A stretch of 36,623 bases of DNA, taken from JACJXF01 sp964349045. Its GTDB lineage: Bacteria; Bacteroidota; Bacteroidia; Bacteroidales; GCA-2748055. Shown here piece after piece: positions 27,155 through 34,550 of the stretch. The DNA lies in assembly GCA_964349045.1 (NCBI GenBank), contig CAYGFI010000030.1:1-36623 (forward strand), given 5' to 3'. The first letter of the stretch is position 1; every line of letters starts with the position of its first letter. The position numbers and the translations under genes are program-made. Under the pieces are notes generated by a model. It was not told the DNA's origin and searched no databases. It was given only the letters and a program-made list of their open reading frames with translations.

Positions 27155-28696
27155 TCAGAAAACTGATGATTTAATGAGTCCGCTGTTGGGTACATATTTT
27201 AACCCCTGATTCAGCATATATCTTGATTTTGTTTTATTATTCACTTTAAAATAGCAGATGGCAATTGAATGGTAGGTTCTTTCGATGGTATATTGTAATT
27301 GGCCGCTTTTAAACTCAGGCTTATAATTATCCTCAAATAATTTTATATAATTCTCACCATTTTTTGATTTGTTCTTTTTAAATGATTCGTCCGCCAGTCT
27401 TAAATATGCTATCAATTCATATTCGTTCAAAACCTTAAGTATTTCTTCATAGTTGTAGCGTTGTTCCATTAGTTTTATGGAATCGAGAAAGGCAATATTA
27501 TCATAAATATCTGAAAGTTTTCTATGAATAAAATTTTCCATTATCAGGTTAGCATCATGATGATTGCCCTTTATTTTTAATGCGTTTTCAATATAGGGTT
27601 CAACCTTATCCGAATATTGATACCGGTAACTCATTTGCATAAAATATGAAAAGCTTAGCTCTTGCCTGATGGTATTATCAGTAATTTGTGAATTCAACCT
27701 GTAATACATTGAATCGCAAAAAGCCTCCTTATCAGTATACTGCAACTTATTTGCAATTATATTATTGAATATTCCGGTTAGAATATTAATATCTATTTCT
27801 TTAAAGCGTGCGAGTTGAGCCAGGTAATCAATTTCATTTACTTTTTCGAATTTACATTTATCGAGCCGGAGCAATAAACCTGTATATAGCAGGGTTTTTA
27901 CCTGCTGATCGGGGAAGAAAAAATACGCCTTCTGACAAAGTTCATAACCGTCTTCAATATTATTATTCCGGATGTTGGTTAAGGCTTTATTGTAATATTG
28001 AAACCCGATAAGATTACTGAACTCAACTTCCTTGACTTCATTAAACTTCTCCTCGAAAATCTCTTCAACTGATTTGCTTTTATACTCCGACTCACTGATT
28101 AGCTTGGAACTCCGGAGATAGAATACATACTGCTGTTTAAACTCACCTGTGAAGATAGCTTTCTCAAAACCGGGATTTGTTGTCTCAATAACAACAGATT
28201 TTGTTCCCGGATTTGCAACAAGGTAAACATGGTTAGAGGAGGCCATGAGCTTGTAAGGAATACTTATCTGATCAAATACCATTGAATAAAGCATGGAAGC
28301 CGTTACGCAATTATATATTCCGGTTTTAAACATATCAGAAAAAAACACATCATCCACATACTTATTAAGAAATCGGCTGTGAACCGTTGAATAACTTATT
28401 TTAATTTTTGGATTGATCTTTTTCGTATCAATTTTTTTCTCCTGAAATAAATCATAAACCCTGAGATACGTTTTGTAATGACCATTTGCTTTCTCAAAAG
28501 TCATTTCTTCATCGATAGCGAGAAATAATTTAAAAGTGTCCTTTTTCGCCTCAAAAAAGTTTGTCACAGCGCTTTTTTCAAATTCTGAATGGTATTTCAG
28601 ATCAGAAAATAGGACTAATGAGTCATTTACATTTTGAGAATATAAAGCCCGGGTTATCACTACAATTAGTGCAATGCTTAAACTGAATTTTTGCAT
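27155..28696 (-). CDS. Exported protein with transglutaminase-like domain and TPR-like helices
   Basis: This 513-residue protein has a signal peptide (MQKFSLSIALIVVITRALYS). Residues about 105-180 look like a transglutaminase-like cysteine protease core: GIYNCVTASMLYSMVFDQ (Cys130), ASSNHVYLVANP (His156) and VVIETTNPG (Glu171/Thr172), giving a Cys-His-acid order with normal spacing. The C-terminal 300 residues are helix-rich and TPR-like (YNKALTNIRNNNIEDGYELC, AICYFKVNNKTKSRYMLNQG). The role is unknown; a periplasmic peptidase or amidotransferase is possible. It precedes the DASS gene on the same strand. The fold call is moderate. Confidence 0.8.
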   Translation of the reverse strand: MQKFSLSIALIVVITRALYSQNVNDSLVLFSDLKYHSEFEKSAVTNFFEAKKDTFKLFLAIDEEMTFEKANGHYKTYLRVYDLFQEKKIDTKKINPKIKISYSTVHSRFLNKYVDDVFFSDMFKTGIYNCVTASMLYSMVFDQISIPYKLMASSNHVYLVANPGTKSVVIETTNPGFEKAIFTGEFKQQYVFYLRSSKLISESEYKSKSVEEIFEEKFNEVKEVEFSNLIGFQYYNKALTNIRNNNIEDGYELCQKAYFFFPDQQVKTLLYTGLLLRLDKCKFEKVNEIDYLAQLARFKEIDINILTGIFNNIIANKLQYTDKEAFCDSMYYRLNSQITDNTIRQELSFSYFMQMSYRYQYSDKVEPYIENALKIKGNHHDANLIMENFIHRKLSDIYDNIAFLDSIKLMEQRYNYEEILKVLNEYELIAYLRLADESFKKNKSKNGENYIKLFEDNYKPEFKSGQLQYTIERTYHSIAICYFKVNNKTKSRYMLNQGLKYVPNSGLIKSSVF

Positions 28697-28887
28697 AAAT
28701 TCAAATTTTTATAAGTATAAGATCAGAATTTTAATATTATTTTATTTGAGTATCGGCAATCATGAATAATTTGGGAAATGAACAAATCTGTTTTTTATTA
28801 AATAACTTACACTTTAAGTTTGAGATTCCTCATTTCGTCCCGATAAATCGGGACTTCATTCGGAATGACACCTTTTTTTTCATCGGA

Positions 28888-28931
28888 GTGGAAGGGAGGA
28901 GATTTGTCAAAGCAAATCACCTCCCTTCCAC
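28888..28931. repeat. Long hairpin, 19-bp arms
   Basis: The arm GTGGAAGGGAGG plus AGATTTG faces CAAATCA plus CCTCCCTTCCAC with one mismatch and the loop TCAAAG. It could act as a bidirectional terminator for the divergent and minus-strand genes, or be a repeat element. Confidence 0.75.
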
Positions 28932-29114
28932 CTTTTGTCACCTACAATACTCTGTCATTCCGATCCGCCTTAGGCGGAGAGGAATCTCTAACTATATTAT
29001 TATTGATTCCCGACACTCAATTTATTTTTAATGACTCTCGGGAAAGATACATAAACAAGTTTTCATATTTGAAAAAAAGTATCAAGCTTGTAATGGTTAA
29101 CTTTAAACGAGATC

Positions 29115-29130
29115 AGTCCCTTTAGGGACT
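29115..29130. repeat. Perfect 16-bp palindrome AGTCCCTTTAGGGACT
   Basis: A fully self-complementary 16-mer lies 38 bp beyond the stop of the toroid gene. On the minus strand it is a 7-bp stem without a strong U-run, so it is a weak terminator or another small repeat. Confidence 0.6.
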
Positions 29131-29167
29131 TTATATAGGTAGAAAATCATTGCCGACACTCATAATA

Positions 29168-30112
29168 TTAAATATGAATATTATAATGATTCAAAACTCT
29201 TCGAGCTCTCAATGTATTCCATCGACTGGGCCTACCCGGGATTTCCATTTCGAAATGGGTCTGACCGGGGTGCCTGGCCTGCAGAGGCCAGGTTTTGCCG
29301 GCCTGTTGTTTTTTTATTAAAATATCAATTGCATCAGACATCCGTTCATCAAAACCAATCCCTGCATACCGGAAATAGTCCAGAGACCTTAAAATATCAT
29401 AATACCAGCGGGAAGGGTACGAAAGCATCAGCATCCTTTTATCGATGATCTCGCCGGTTCTGTGAGATTTAAACAACCGGTGCTCCAGGAGGAACTGTAT
29501 TGAGTCTTCTCCGGCTTTCATAAGCTCCTGCAGGCGATATGTATATCCGTTCAATGAATACTCTGTTATCCCTTCCAAAACAGAAATTGTAGTATGGAGG
29601 GAGCTGTGTGTTGCACCATACCGGTTTAACCGGCAATTAAATCCTCCGTCGGCCATGTGTTGCGAAAGTAAAAAATCGACAACAGGTTTCAAATGATTCT
29701 CATTTATTCCGAAGTAACAGGCATAGTTCAGAAACATCCCGTTGATACACACATCGCTCTTTGATACTGACCTGGCCGGGTTGATCCCCCCATCGGATCC
29801 TCTCTCTTCGTGAATGATCTTTTCCAAAGTAGCATCAATATCCCTGTTCTGATTTGGAATGCCAAGGTTTTTCAGATCGAGGAGGGTATAATGAGTTGAA
29901 ATCCATTTAGGCTGGTAAAAACCCATTCCCCAATGACCTGATCCTTTGCGCAAAGACAAAAATTTTGCACCCCACCCCTCGGTGGCAATTCTCGCTTTTA
30001 AATCCGGCCTGTCGGTTTTCAACAAATCGCGGTAAACCTGGTACTGAACAGAGACATCGCTGTCCAATAACCATTCAGTAAGTTCAGTTGATGTCATTTT
30101 ATTTGCTTTCAA
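29168..30112 (-). CDS. Alpha/alpha-toroid (prenyltransferase/squalene-cyclase-like) protein
   Basis: This 314-residue soluble protein has no signal peptide. Repeated helical hairpins carry G-rich turns typical of the alpha/alpha toroid: GSGHWGMGFYQPKWISTHYT, GSDGGINPARSV, HMADGGFNCRLNRYGATHSS and YPSRWYYDILRSLDYFRYAG. No DxDD cyclase or metal-binding prenyltransferase motif stands out, so enzymatic activity is doubtful. The family is a conserved hypothetical in environmental bacteria. It is bounded by repeat clusters on both sides. Confidence 0.75.
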   Translation of the reverse strand: MKANKMTSTELTEWLLDSDVSVQYQVYRDLLKTDRPDLKARIATEGWGAKFLSLRKGSGHWGMGFYQPKWISTHYTLLDLKNLGIPNQNRDIDATLEKIIHEERGSDGGINPARSVSKSDVCINGMFLNYACYFGINENHLKPVVDFLLSQHMADGGFNCRLNRYGATHSSLHTTISVLEGITEYSLNGYTYRLQELMKAGEDSIQFLLEHRLFKSHRTGEIIDKRMLMLSYPSRWYYDILRSLDYFRYAGIGFDERMSDAIDILIKKQQAGKTWPLQARHPGQTHFEMEIPGRPSRWNTLRARRVLNHYNIHI

Positions 30113-30140
30113 TTATTTTTTTGTTCACAAGGGATAAGTT

Positions 30141-30202
30141 GTGCGTAAACTCATTTTTACAAATAAATATAGCCACTTAAAATGAAATCTATTGGAAATA
30201 AG
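30141..30202. repeat. Direct repeat 'a', copy 1
   Basis: This stretch matches 32501-32563 at about 50 of 63 positions, including AAACTCATTTTT and ACAAATAAATATAGC. Together with repeat 'b' (30344) it forms a module downstream of the restriction-modification unit. Confidence 0.75.
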
Positions 30203-30205
30203 CGC

Positions 30206-30343
30206 ATACTTCGGTAAAATCAGTAATCCAACCCCTGAGATCGTCGGGTACGGTGCACTTAGCATTGTCGAAGTATAGTTCAACATATTTGCTGAGCAGG
30301 GCCGAAGCATTTATACTGAGCGCTGCCGAAGCGCTGACTCAAT
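30206..30343. repeat. Small inverted repeats between repeats 'a' and 'b'
   Basis: ATACTTCG (30206-30213) and CGAAGTAT (30269-30276) are reverse complements. A further AGCGCT pair encloses GCCGA. The stretch carries several GCCGAAGC words but no gene; 30113-30398 is non-coding. Confidence 0.5.
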
Positions 30344-30400
30344 GCTGGGTTCCCGATAAATCGGAACAGGTCTTGCAGACCGCTCAGAGTCCTATTTATT
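30344..30400. repeat. Direct repeat 'b', copy 1
   Basis: This 57-bp stretch matches 32801-32857 with only three mismatches. It includes CCCGATAAATCGG and GCAGACCGCTCAGAGTCC. It ends on the stop codon of the methyltransferase gene, that is, at the 3' end of the unit. Confidence 0.9.
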
Positions 30401-31292
30401 ACCGGCTGTAGCTTTCTGTCCACCATGAGAAATTGTCAGAAATAATAAGTTCGTTTTTTTGTAAATGGTGCGTTGTCTTCATCGGGATTATCCTATAATT
30501 AAGTCTATATTTGTCTGCAAGTTGCCGTATTTCGGTTGTATCGTCATAGGTCAGCATAAATTTACCGTTGAGCCGGACAGCCAATGCAAAAAGTCGTTCA
30601 TGGTCTATGTCAAAATAAGTGTAAAGGCGCTTTCCTGCCACTGTATAAGGTGGGTCAATGAAGAAGTATGCTTTGTCGTTTTCTAGGTTTTGCTCTAACA
30701 CTTCAAAAGCATCACCTGATTTAAAACTAATTCTGTCTTTTACATAACTAATAGCAACAATTCTGTCGTGTAGAGTTTTTGGATACCAACGGGAAGCAAT
30801 GCCTTTCCCGTTTTCGCCATTTTTAATCATACCAGAACCTTTGGCAAGAATGCCACCATGAAAAATCCTGTTTTTTAAAATTGTGCAAAAAGCAATATCA
30901 TGAAGTTCTTTTTTGGGATTGTTTAACTCTGCTTTTACATTGTCAATTGTCAGGTCGTATGAGAATATTTTGTCGGCAAGCCAATTATTCTTATCATTGA
31001 GGATAACTTCCCAGACGGCTGCAATTTCTTCATCCCTTTCCACCATTACAATTTCGTCAGCCAATCGCTCAAATGCTGCGGTGAGGCTAACAATACCTCC
31101 ACCTGCAAATGGCTCTATTAGTTCTGAAACAGTTTTTCTCTCTTGCTTTAACCATTGTCTTACAGTTGGTACAAGCCATGTTTTTCCTCCTGGATAGCGA
31201 AATGGACTTCGCTGTGGAACGGATGCAACGTTTATAATTGCTGTCCTATTGCTCTTATCGCATAAATCAAACATAGTCAACTGTTTATTCAT
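30399..31292 (-). CDS. D12-class (Dam-like) N6-adenine DNA methyltransferase
   Basis: This 297-residue modification enzyme methylates adenine in a target that protects DNA from the partner nuclease. Motif X is FRYPGGKTWL (31-40), motif I is IEPFAGGG (59-66) and the catalytic motif IV is DPPY (213-216), in the order of class D12. It overlaps the restriction gene by 4 bp (ATGA), so both are translated from one message, with the endonuclease gene first. Length fits the family. Its stop codon lies on direct repeat 'b'. Codons are somewhat richer in A/T than in the polysaccharide locus, in keeping with transfer. Confidence 0.92.
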   Translation of the reverse strand: MNKQLTMFDLCDKSNRTAIINVASVPQRSPFRYPGGKTWLVPTVRQWLKQERKTVSELIEPFAGGGIVSLTAAFERLADEIVMVERDEEIAAVWEVILNDKNNWLADKIFSYDLTIDNVKAELNNPKKELHDIAFCTILKNRIFHGGILAKGSGMIKNGENGKGIASRWYPKTLHDRIVAISYVKDRISFKSGDAFEVLEQNLENDKAYFFIDPPYTVAGKRLYTYFDIDHERLFALAVRLNGKFMLTYDDTTEIRQLADKYRLNYRIIPMKTTHHLQKNELIISDNFSWWTESYSR

Positions 31293-32176
31293 TCTACAAC
31301 CATGTTTTCAAGGTTAATAAAATCTGAAGCGCCTGAACGTTTTGCATCTAGTTTCTTTTGCAATAATTGAGTGAACTCGGTAATTGAGCCAGCTTCAAAT
31401 TTTGCAATCTGCTGCAACGCACTGGCAAACTTGGTATAAACTACTCTGGAAAGTTTGATTTCCAATCGTTTCTCTTGCTTTAAAAGAACTAAGTCGTATA
31501 GGAAAAACGCAAAGTCTGCATTAGCTTTGTCAACTTCGGGTAATGGTGGTAACGTGTTGTAAAATGCAGTTTGCAAAGCAACTGCTTGCTTTTTGCCCCA
31601 CTGTTTAAGGATAGAACCTTTAGCAATTATTTGTGGAACAAGACGTTTTCTTGAGGATGAAAGATAGTCTGGTTTGGGATATTTGAATGCCTGAGTCCAA
31701 CTAAAGTCAGCAGTTGGGTCTTCCAAGTAAGACGAAAATGGCCCTGTAAGATTACCAGAAATGTAAACTGACTGAACTTCAAGTGAACCGAAGTCAAGCA
31801 CTCTACCTTTGTCATCATAGGCAACCAAAACATAGTCAATATTACCTGCCGATTTGCCAAACTTATCTTTTAATCTTACCTCCCCAACCTGAGTCCATGT
31901 TGTCTTGTCATCAAATATAAATGCTGCTGCATCACTAACAATTTTCCAATCCTCCCTAAAACGGATTGGGCAAATGATTACTGGTTTGTCTTTTTGGTTA
32001 AGGCTACATACGCCTAATGGGAATTCAATACTATTTTTCGTGCAGTTTGATACAATGTTATTGAAAGGGCAAAGTTTGTTTTCACGATAACGAATTGCTC
32101 TTTCTGATTGATTATAAATTGGAAAGCCGAATACTTCAGCCAACGGTTGATTGTTATTCTTGTCTGTACTTATCAT
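31289..32176 (-). CDS. NotI-family type II restriction endonuclease
   Basis: This 295-residue endonuclease has an N-terminal Cys4 site (Cys36, Cys45, Cys57, Cys69), as in NotI, which binds iron through four cysteines. The PD-(D/E)XK-like active site is read as Glu99, Asp114 in AGNIDYVLV, and Glu133/Gln135 in LEVQSVY. The E-to-D spacing of 15 and the E-x-Q ending agree with what is known of NotI. The assignment rests on motifs seen by eye. The partner methyltransferase is an adenine enzyme, so the target probably contains A and is not the NotI site itself. No promoter was recognised upstream. Confidence 0.82.
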   Translation of the reverse strand: MISTDKNNNQPLAEVFGFPIYNQSERAIRYRENKLCPFNNIVSNCTKNSIEFPLGVCSLNQKDKPVIICPIRFREDWKIVSDAAAFIFDDKTTWTQVGEVRLKDKFGKSAGNIDYVLVAYDDKGRVLDFGSLEVQSVYISGNLTGPFSSYLEDPTADFSWTQAFKYPKPDYLSSSRKRLVPQIIAKGSILKQWGKKQAVALQTAFYNTLPPLPEVDKANADFAFFLYDLVLLKQEKRLEIKLSRVVYTKFASALQQIAKFEAGSITEFTQLLQKKLDAKRSGASDFINLENMVVE

Positions 32177-32500
32177 TTGTTAAAATTAACTATTTTTTGC
32201 ATTTTCTCTTAAGTTGTCTGTCTGTTTAATGTTGGGGTGTCCTTGCAATTGCCGGTAATTCATGATGTGTGCCGGTTTCCAGTTTTCACTTCATTTTTTT
32301 GTTCGGATTTGTAATAGCCGGATTCCGCATTGTTCTGTATTTTCAATCAGCTGACGATTATAAATTTCATTCATTAAAATCCGGGTAATCCGGCGTTCCG
32401 CCTCTCGGGTTCCACAATTTGGACGTATACTTTTCTATCAATCAATGTTCGGAATCCCGCGGCCGCTTTGGTTTCCTAAACTGGCACACAATGCGAGTCT

Positions 32501-32563
32501 GTGTAAAAACTCATTTTTCACAAATAAATATAGCTATTTAAATTGAATTGGATTTGAAATAAG
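32501..32563. repeat. Direct repeat 'a', copy 2
   Basis: Second copy of the repeat at 30141-30202, 2.36 kb away and in the same orientation. It lies 324 bp upstream of the restriction gene and downstream of the two-TM protein gene. Confidence 0.75.
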
Positions 32564-32800
32564 GTTATAAAAATCTTTAAATTATCAAGAGGCAATTTTC
32601 ACCAGCAGAAATATTAATTCAAAATCCGGTGTAAAAATCAGCCTTTTTTGTACCGAAATAAAGAGCAAACAGCGCTTTCTCAGCGCTTTAATGAGTTTTT
32701 CTTCAAAGAACGGCTTATCTGTTTATAACAAAAACCCTTAAAAACCGTCGCTAAGTGCATAGCATTTAATCCGGCGGTTGTAGTTCAATATGGACTCATC

Positions 32801-32857
32801 GCTGGGTTCCCGATAAATCGGGACAGGCATTGCAGACCGCTCAGAGTCCTATTTATT
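32801..32857. repeat. Direct repeat 'b', copy 2
   Basis: A 57-bp match to 30344-30400 with three mismatches. It ends 12 bp past the stop of the two-TM gene, so each unit carries the same 3' tail in the same order. Confidence 0.9.
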
Positions 32858-32869
32858 GTGTGCCGTAAT

Positions 32870-33682
32870 TTATTTATCAAATCCAAACTTGTCTAATAAA
32901 AATTTGTATTCATAAAATCTAAGTTCAATTTCCAAACAATTCTCATTTTCAAATAGTCTTGTTAATTTATTCTTTAAATTATCAATATTGTTATCATGTA
33001 CAATATAAAGAATAAACTTCCGCTGTCTGTCTGGATAGTATTCCTTTGCAATTCTTTGAAAAGTGTGGAATCTTCTTCTTAAATGAAGAGATACAGTTTC
33101 TATATGCGTTTCTTCTATATTGTAATAGTATTTAATCTCAATGCCAACGAAAATATCTTTGCCTTCTATTATGCAATCAAATGTACTTTCACTCTTTTTG
33201 AATTTTACATTTCGTCTTAAAGGCAAATTATAGTCTTTTTCAACAATTCGTAAAATCAAATTTTCTACGATTAGATAATCTCTATATTTGTCTATTTTAT
33301 TAACAATTGTGGATGAAGAAGGAAAAGTATCTAATTGAGATTTTGATTCGATAACTTGATTTTGAATCCTTGATTTTTGATAATTGATGTCTATTGTCTC
33401 AAGGTAGTTTTTCTCATCTTTAAAATCAGATGGACTATAAAGTTTTCTATAATGTTTTGTCACAAGAATAATAAAGGAAATTAATATAATAATCGGAAAG
33501 GAAACAAGAAAAATAATAAGTATAAATCTTTCATCCTTTTCAAGATTATTACCTGTTATGCCAAGCACAAGACAAGCAAATCCATAAATCAATGAAATAA
33601 AAAGGGCTATTATTCCTAAGGGATTTTTTGTGAATCCTTTGGAACTATTTAAGAAGCCTGTTATATTTTCCTTTTCGGTCAT
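32870..33682 (-). CDS. Two-TM protein with PD-(D/E)XK-like cytoplasmic domain
   Basis: This 270-residue protein has two hydrophobic helices near the N-terminus (about 23-43, IIALFISLIYGFACLVLGIT; about 53-74, FILIIFLVSFPIIILISFII), a linker with many Lys/Gln, and a soluble C-terminal domain. The segment FDCIIEGKDIFVGIEIKYYY has Asp169 and Glu182-x-Lys184, the layout of a PD-(D/E)XK nuclease core, with Glu140 or Glu148 in the helix before. The order suggests a membrane-anchored nuclease or a degenerate nuclease-like sensor. It lies in the same island as the restriction system and shares its 3' repeat. I do not recognise it as a described defence protein. Low GC compared with the polysaccharide genes. 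Confidence 0.75.
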   Translation of the reverse strand: MTEKENITGFLNSSKGFTKNPLGIIALFISLIYGFACLVLGITGNNLEKDERFILIIFLVSFPIIILISFIILVTKHYRKLYSPSDFKDEKNYLETIDINYQKSRIQNQVIESKSQLDTFPSSSTIVNKIDKYRDYLIVENLILRIVEKDYNLPLRRNVKFKKSESTFDCIIEGKDIFVGIEIKYYYNIEETHIETVSLHLRRRFHTFQRIAKEYYPDRQRKFILYIVHDNNIDNLKNKLTRLFENENCLEIELRFYEYKFLLDKFGFDK

Positions 33683-33712
33683 GGTCGATGTTTTTTATTA
33701 TGGCACAAAACG

Positions 33713-33861
33713 TTTTGCAGCTATGCCCAGTAGCCGTTTTGCGGACTCCATCGCTGTCATCCGGTACAAACTTTCTGCGGGGCACAAGGTTCCAAGTTGC
33801 ACTTTCATTGGCTATTGGGCATAGGTGCTGTGTGTGCCCTGCATTAGCATGCAGCGCACAC
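33713..33861. repeat. Pair of large hairpins upstream of the two-TM gene
   Basis: CTATGCCCAGTAGCC (33721-33735) and GGCTATTGGGCATAG (33810-33824) pair at 14 of 15 positions across 74 bp. Directly after, GTGTGCCCTGCAT (33832-33844) and ATGCAGCGCACAC (33849-33861) pair around a TAGC loop with one mismatch. The region looks like a recombination-site or attC-like structure, but the core GTTRRRY was not found. No gene is visible in 33683-33960. Confidence 0.7.
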
Positions 33862-34031
33862 TTGTTGTAAGCTCTGAATAAATCAGAAAAATACAAATTT
33901 TTCTTACGATTCGTGCAACGACGAGTGTGATTTTTTTCCAGAGGTTTCGCCTTCGGCAAGCCTATGGCGACCGATGGGTGAAAGTCCCTTATACGCCGGG
34001 GTAACGTCCGGAAGTGTTAGCAAGTGGCACC

Positions 34032-34060
34032 GCGTGTCGCTGAAGCTTTAGCGGAGGCGC
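34032..34060 (-). repeat. Small palindromic element inside a domain I hairpin
   Basis: Taking out this stretch leaves CACCGCAAGGTG, a clean hairpin with a GCAA tetraloop. The insert, read on the minus strand, matches the 32-bp unit of 21254 (GCCTCCGC, then AAAGCTTCAGC, then GACAC). The dinucleotide GC appears at both ends. Confidence 0.8.
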
Positions 34061-34442
34061 AAGGTGGTTTGCCGTGAGATATGCACTAAAGGAAGCCAGA
34101 CTGCAAACGCCTGTACTGACGAACAGGTAGGATTGACGCAAAAATATGCATCATGTCAATCCGGCGCATATGAGGCCGGTGTGTCCGGGTAAGCAAGCAC
34201 AACATTGCAAAGCCCAATGAATACCAATAGGACAAACAGGTAGATGCGACAGGAATAGGCAGAAGGAAAAAGCTCTTACCAGGGGAGGTCTTGTCAACTA
34301 CGAGATAGTTAAGACAAGAAGTCAGCAGATACAATAGTACCTGTGAAAGAAGAACGAAGCCCAAAGGCAAACCAGAAAACCGGAGGGATGGCTTCCAACA
34401 CATGGGAAGGGTTGAACATTAAACAGCAGCTATGCCAACTGG

Positions 34443-34462
34443 ATCCGCCGAAGGCGGAAGCC
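34443..34462 (+). repeat. Second-type small palindrome in the intron, flanked by ACTGG
   Basis: The 20-bp insert contains TCCGCCGAAGGCGGA, a hairpin with a GAA loop. It is flanked by direct repeats ACTGG (34438-34442 and 34463-34467). The same kind of palindrome, TCCGCCTTAGGCGGA, occurs in the repeat cluster near 28970. Confidence 0.7.
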
Positions 34463-34536
34463 ACTGGCAAATGCTGCAGAGGGCTAAGCGTAAAGAAAAT
34501 ATCCAGTGGATATTTTTAGCGAAGAGCCAGCCTGTA

Positions 34537-34546
34537 GGGGAGGAAG
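34537..34546 (+). promoter_or_regulatory. Ribosome binding site of the maturase
   Basis: GGGGAGGAAG ends 4 bp before the ATG at 34551. It decides the start in favour of 34551 over the ATG at 34506, as strong Shine-Dalgarno sequences are uncommon in this window. Confidence 0.7.
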
Positions 34547-34550
34547 AAGT

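Larger units (their letters stand above)
28697..29167. repeat. Intergenic region with nested palindromic repeats
   Basis: No gene is seen here. GAGATTCCTC near 28821 and GAGGAATCTC near 28978 form an inverted pair. Each is joined to a TCATTCCG-type segment, and each carries a different small palindrome: CCCGATAAATCGGG in the left, TCCGCCTTAGGCGGA in the right. Between them lies a long hairpin with 19-bp arms at 28888-28906 and 28913-28931 (one mismatch, 6-nt loop). The whole is a composite repeat cluster rather than coding DNA. Confidence 0.8.
32177..32869. other. Non-coding stretch with repeats 'a2' and 'b2'
   Basis: No convincing gene. A 27-codon minus-strand frame near 32300-32380 is too short to call. 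The stretch holds a NotI site (GCGGCCGC, 32459-32466), direct repeat 'a' (32501-32563) and direct repeat 'b' (32801-32857). The part between the two repeats is AT-rich and unremarkable. Confidence 0.6.

Noticed and set aside
32300..32380. 27-codon minus-strand frame in the island
   Set aside because: Too short, no family, no ribosome site; likely chance.
33713..33861. Integron attC site
   Set aside because: Hairpin size fits, but no GTTRRRY core and no integrase gene in the window.
33645..33959. 104-residue minus-strand protein
   Set aside because: It runs through the large hairpins and overlaps the two-TM gene start; composition and motifs are not protein-like.
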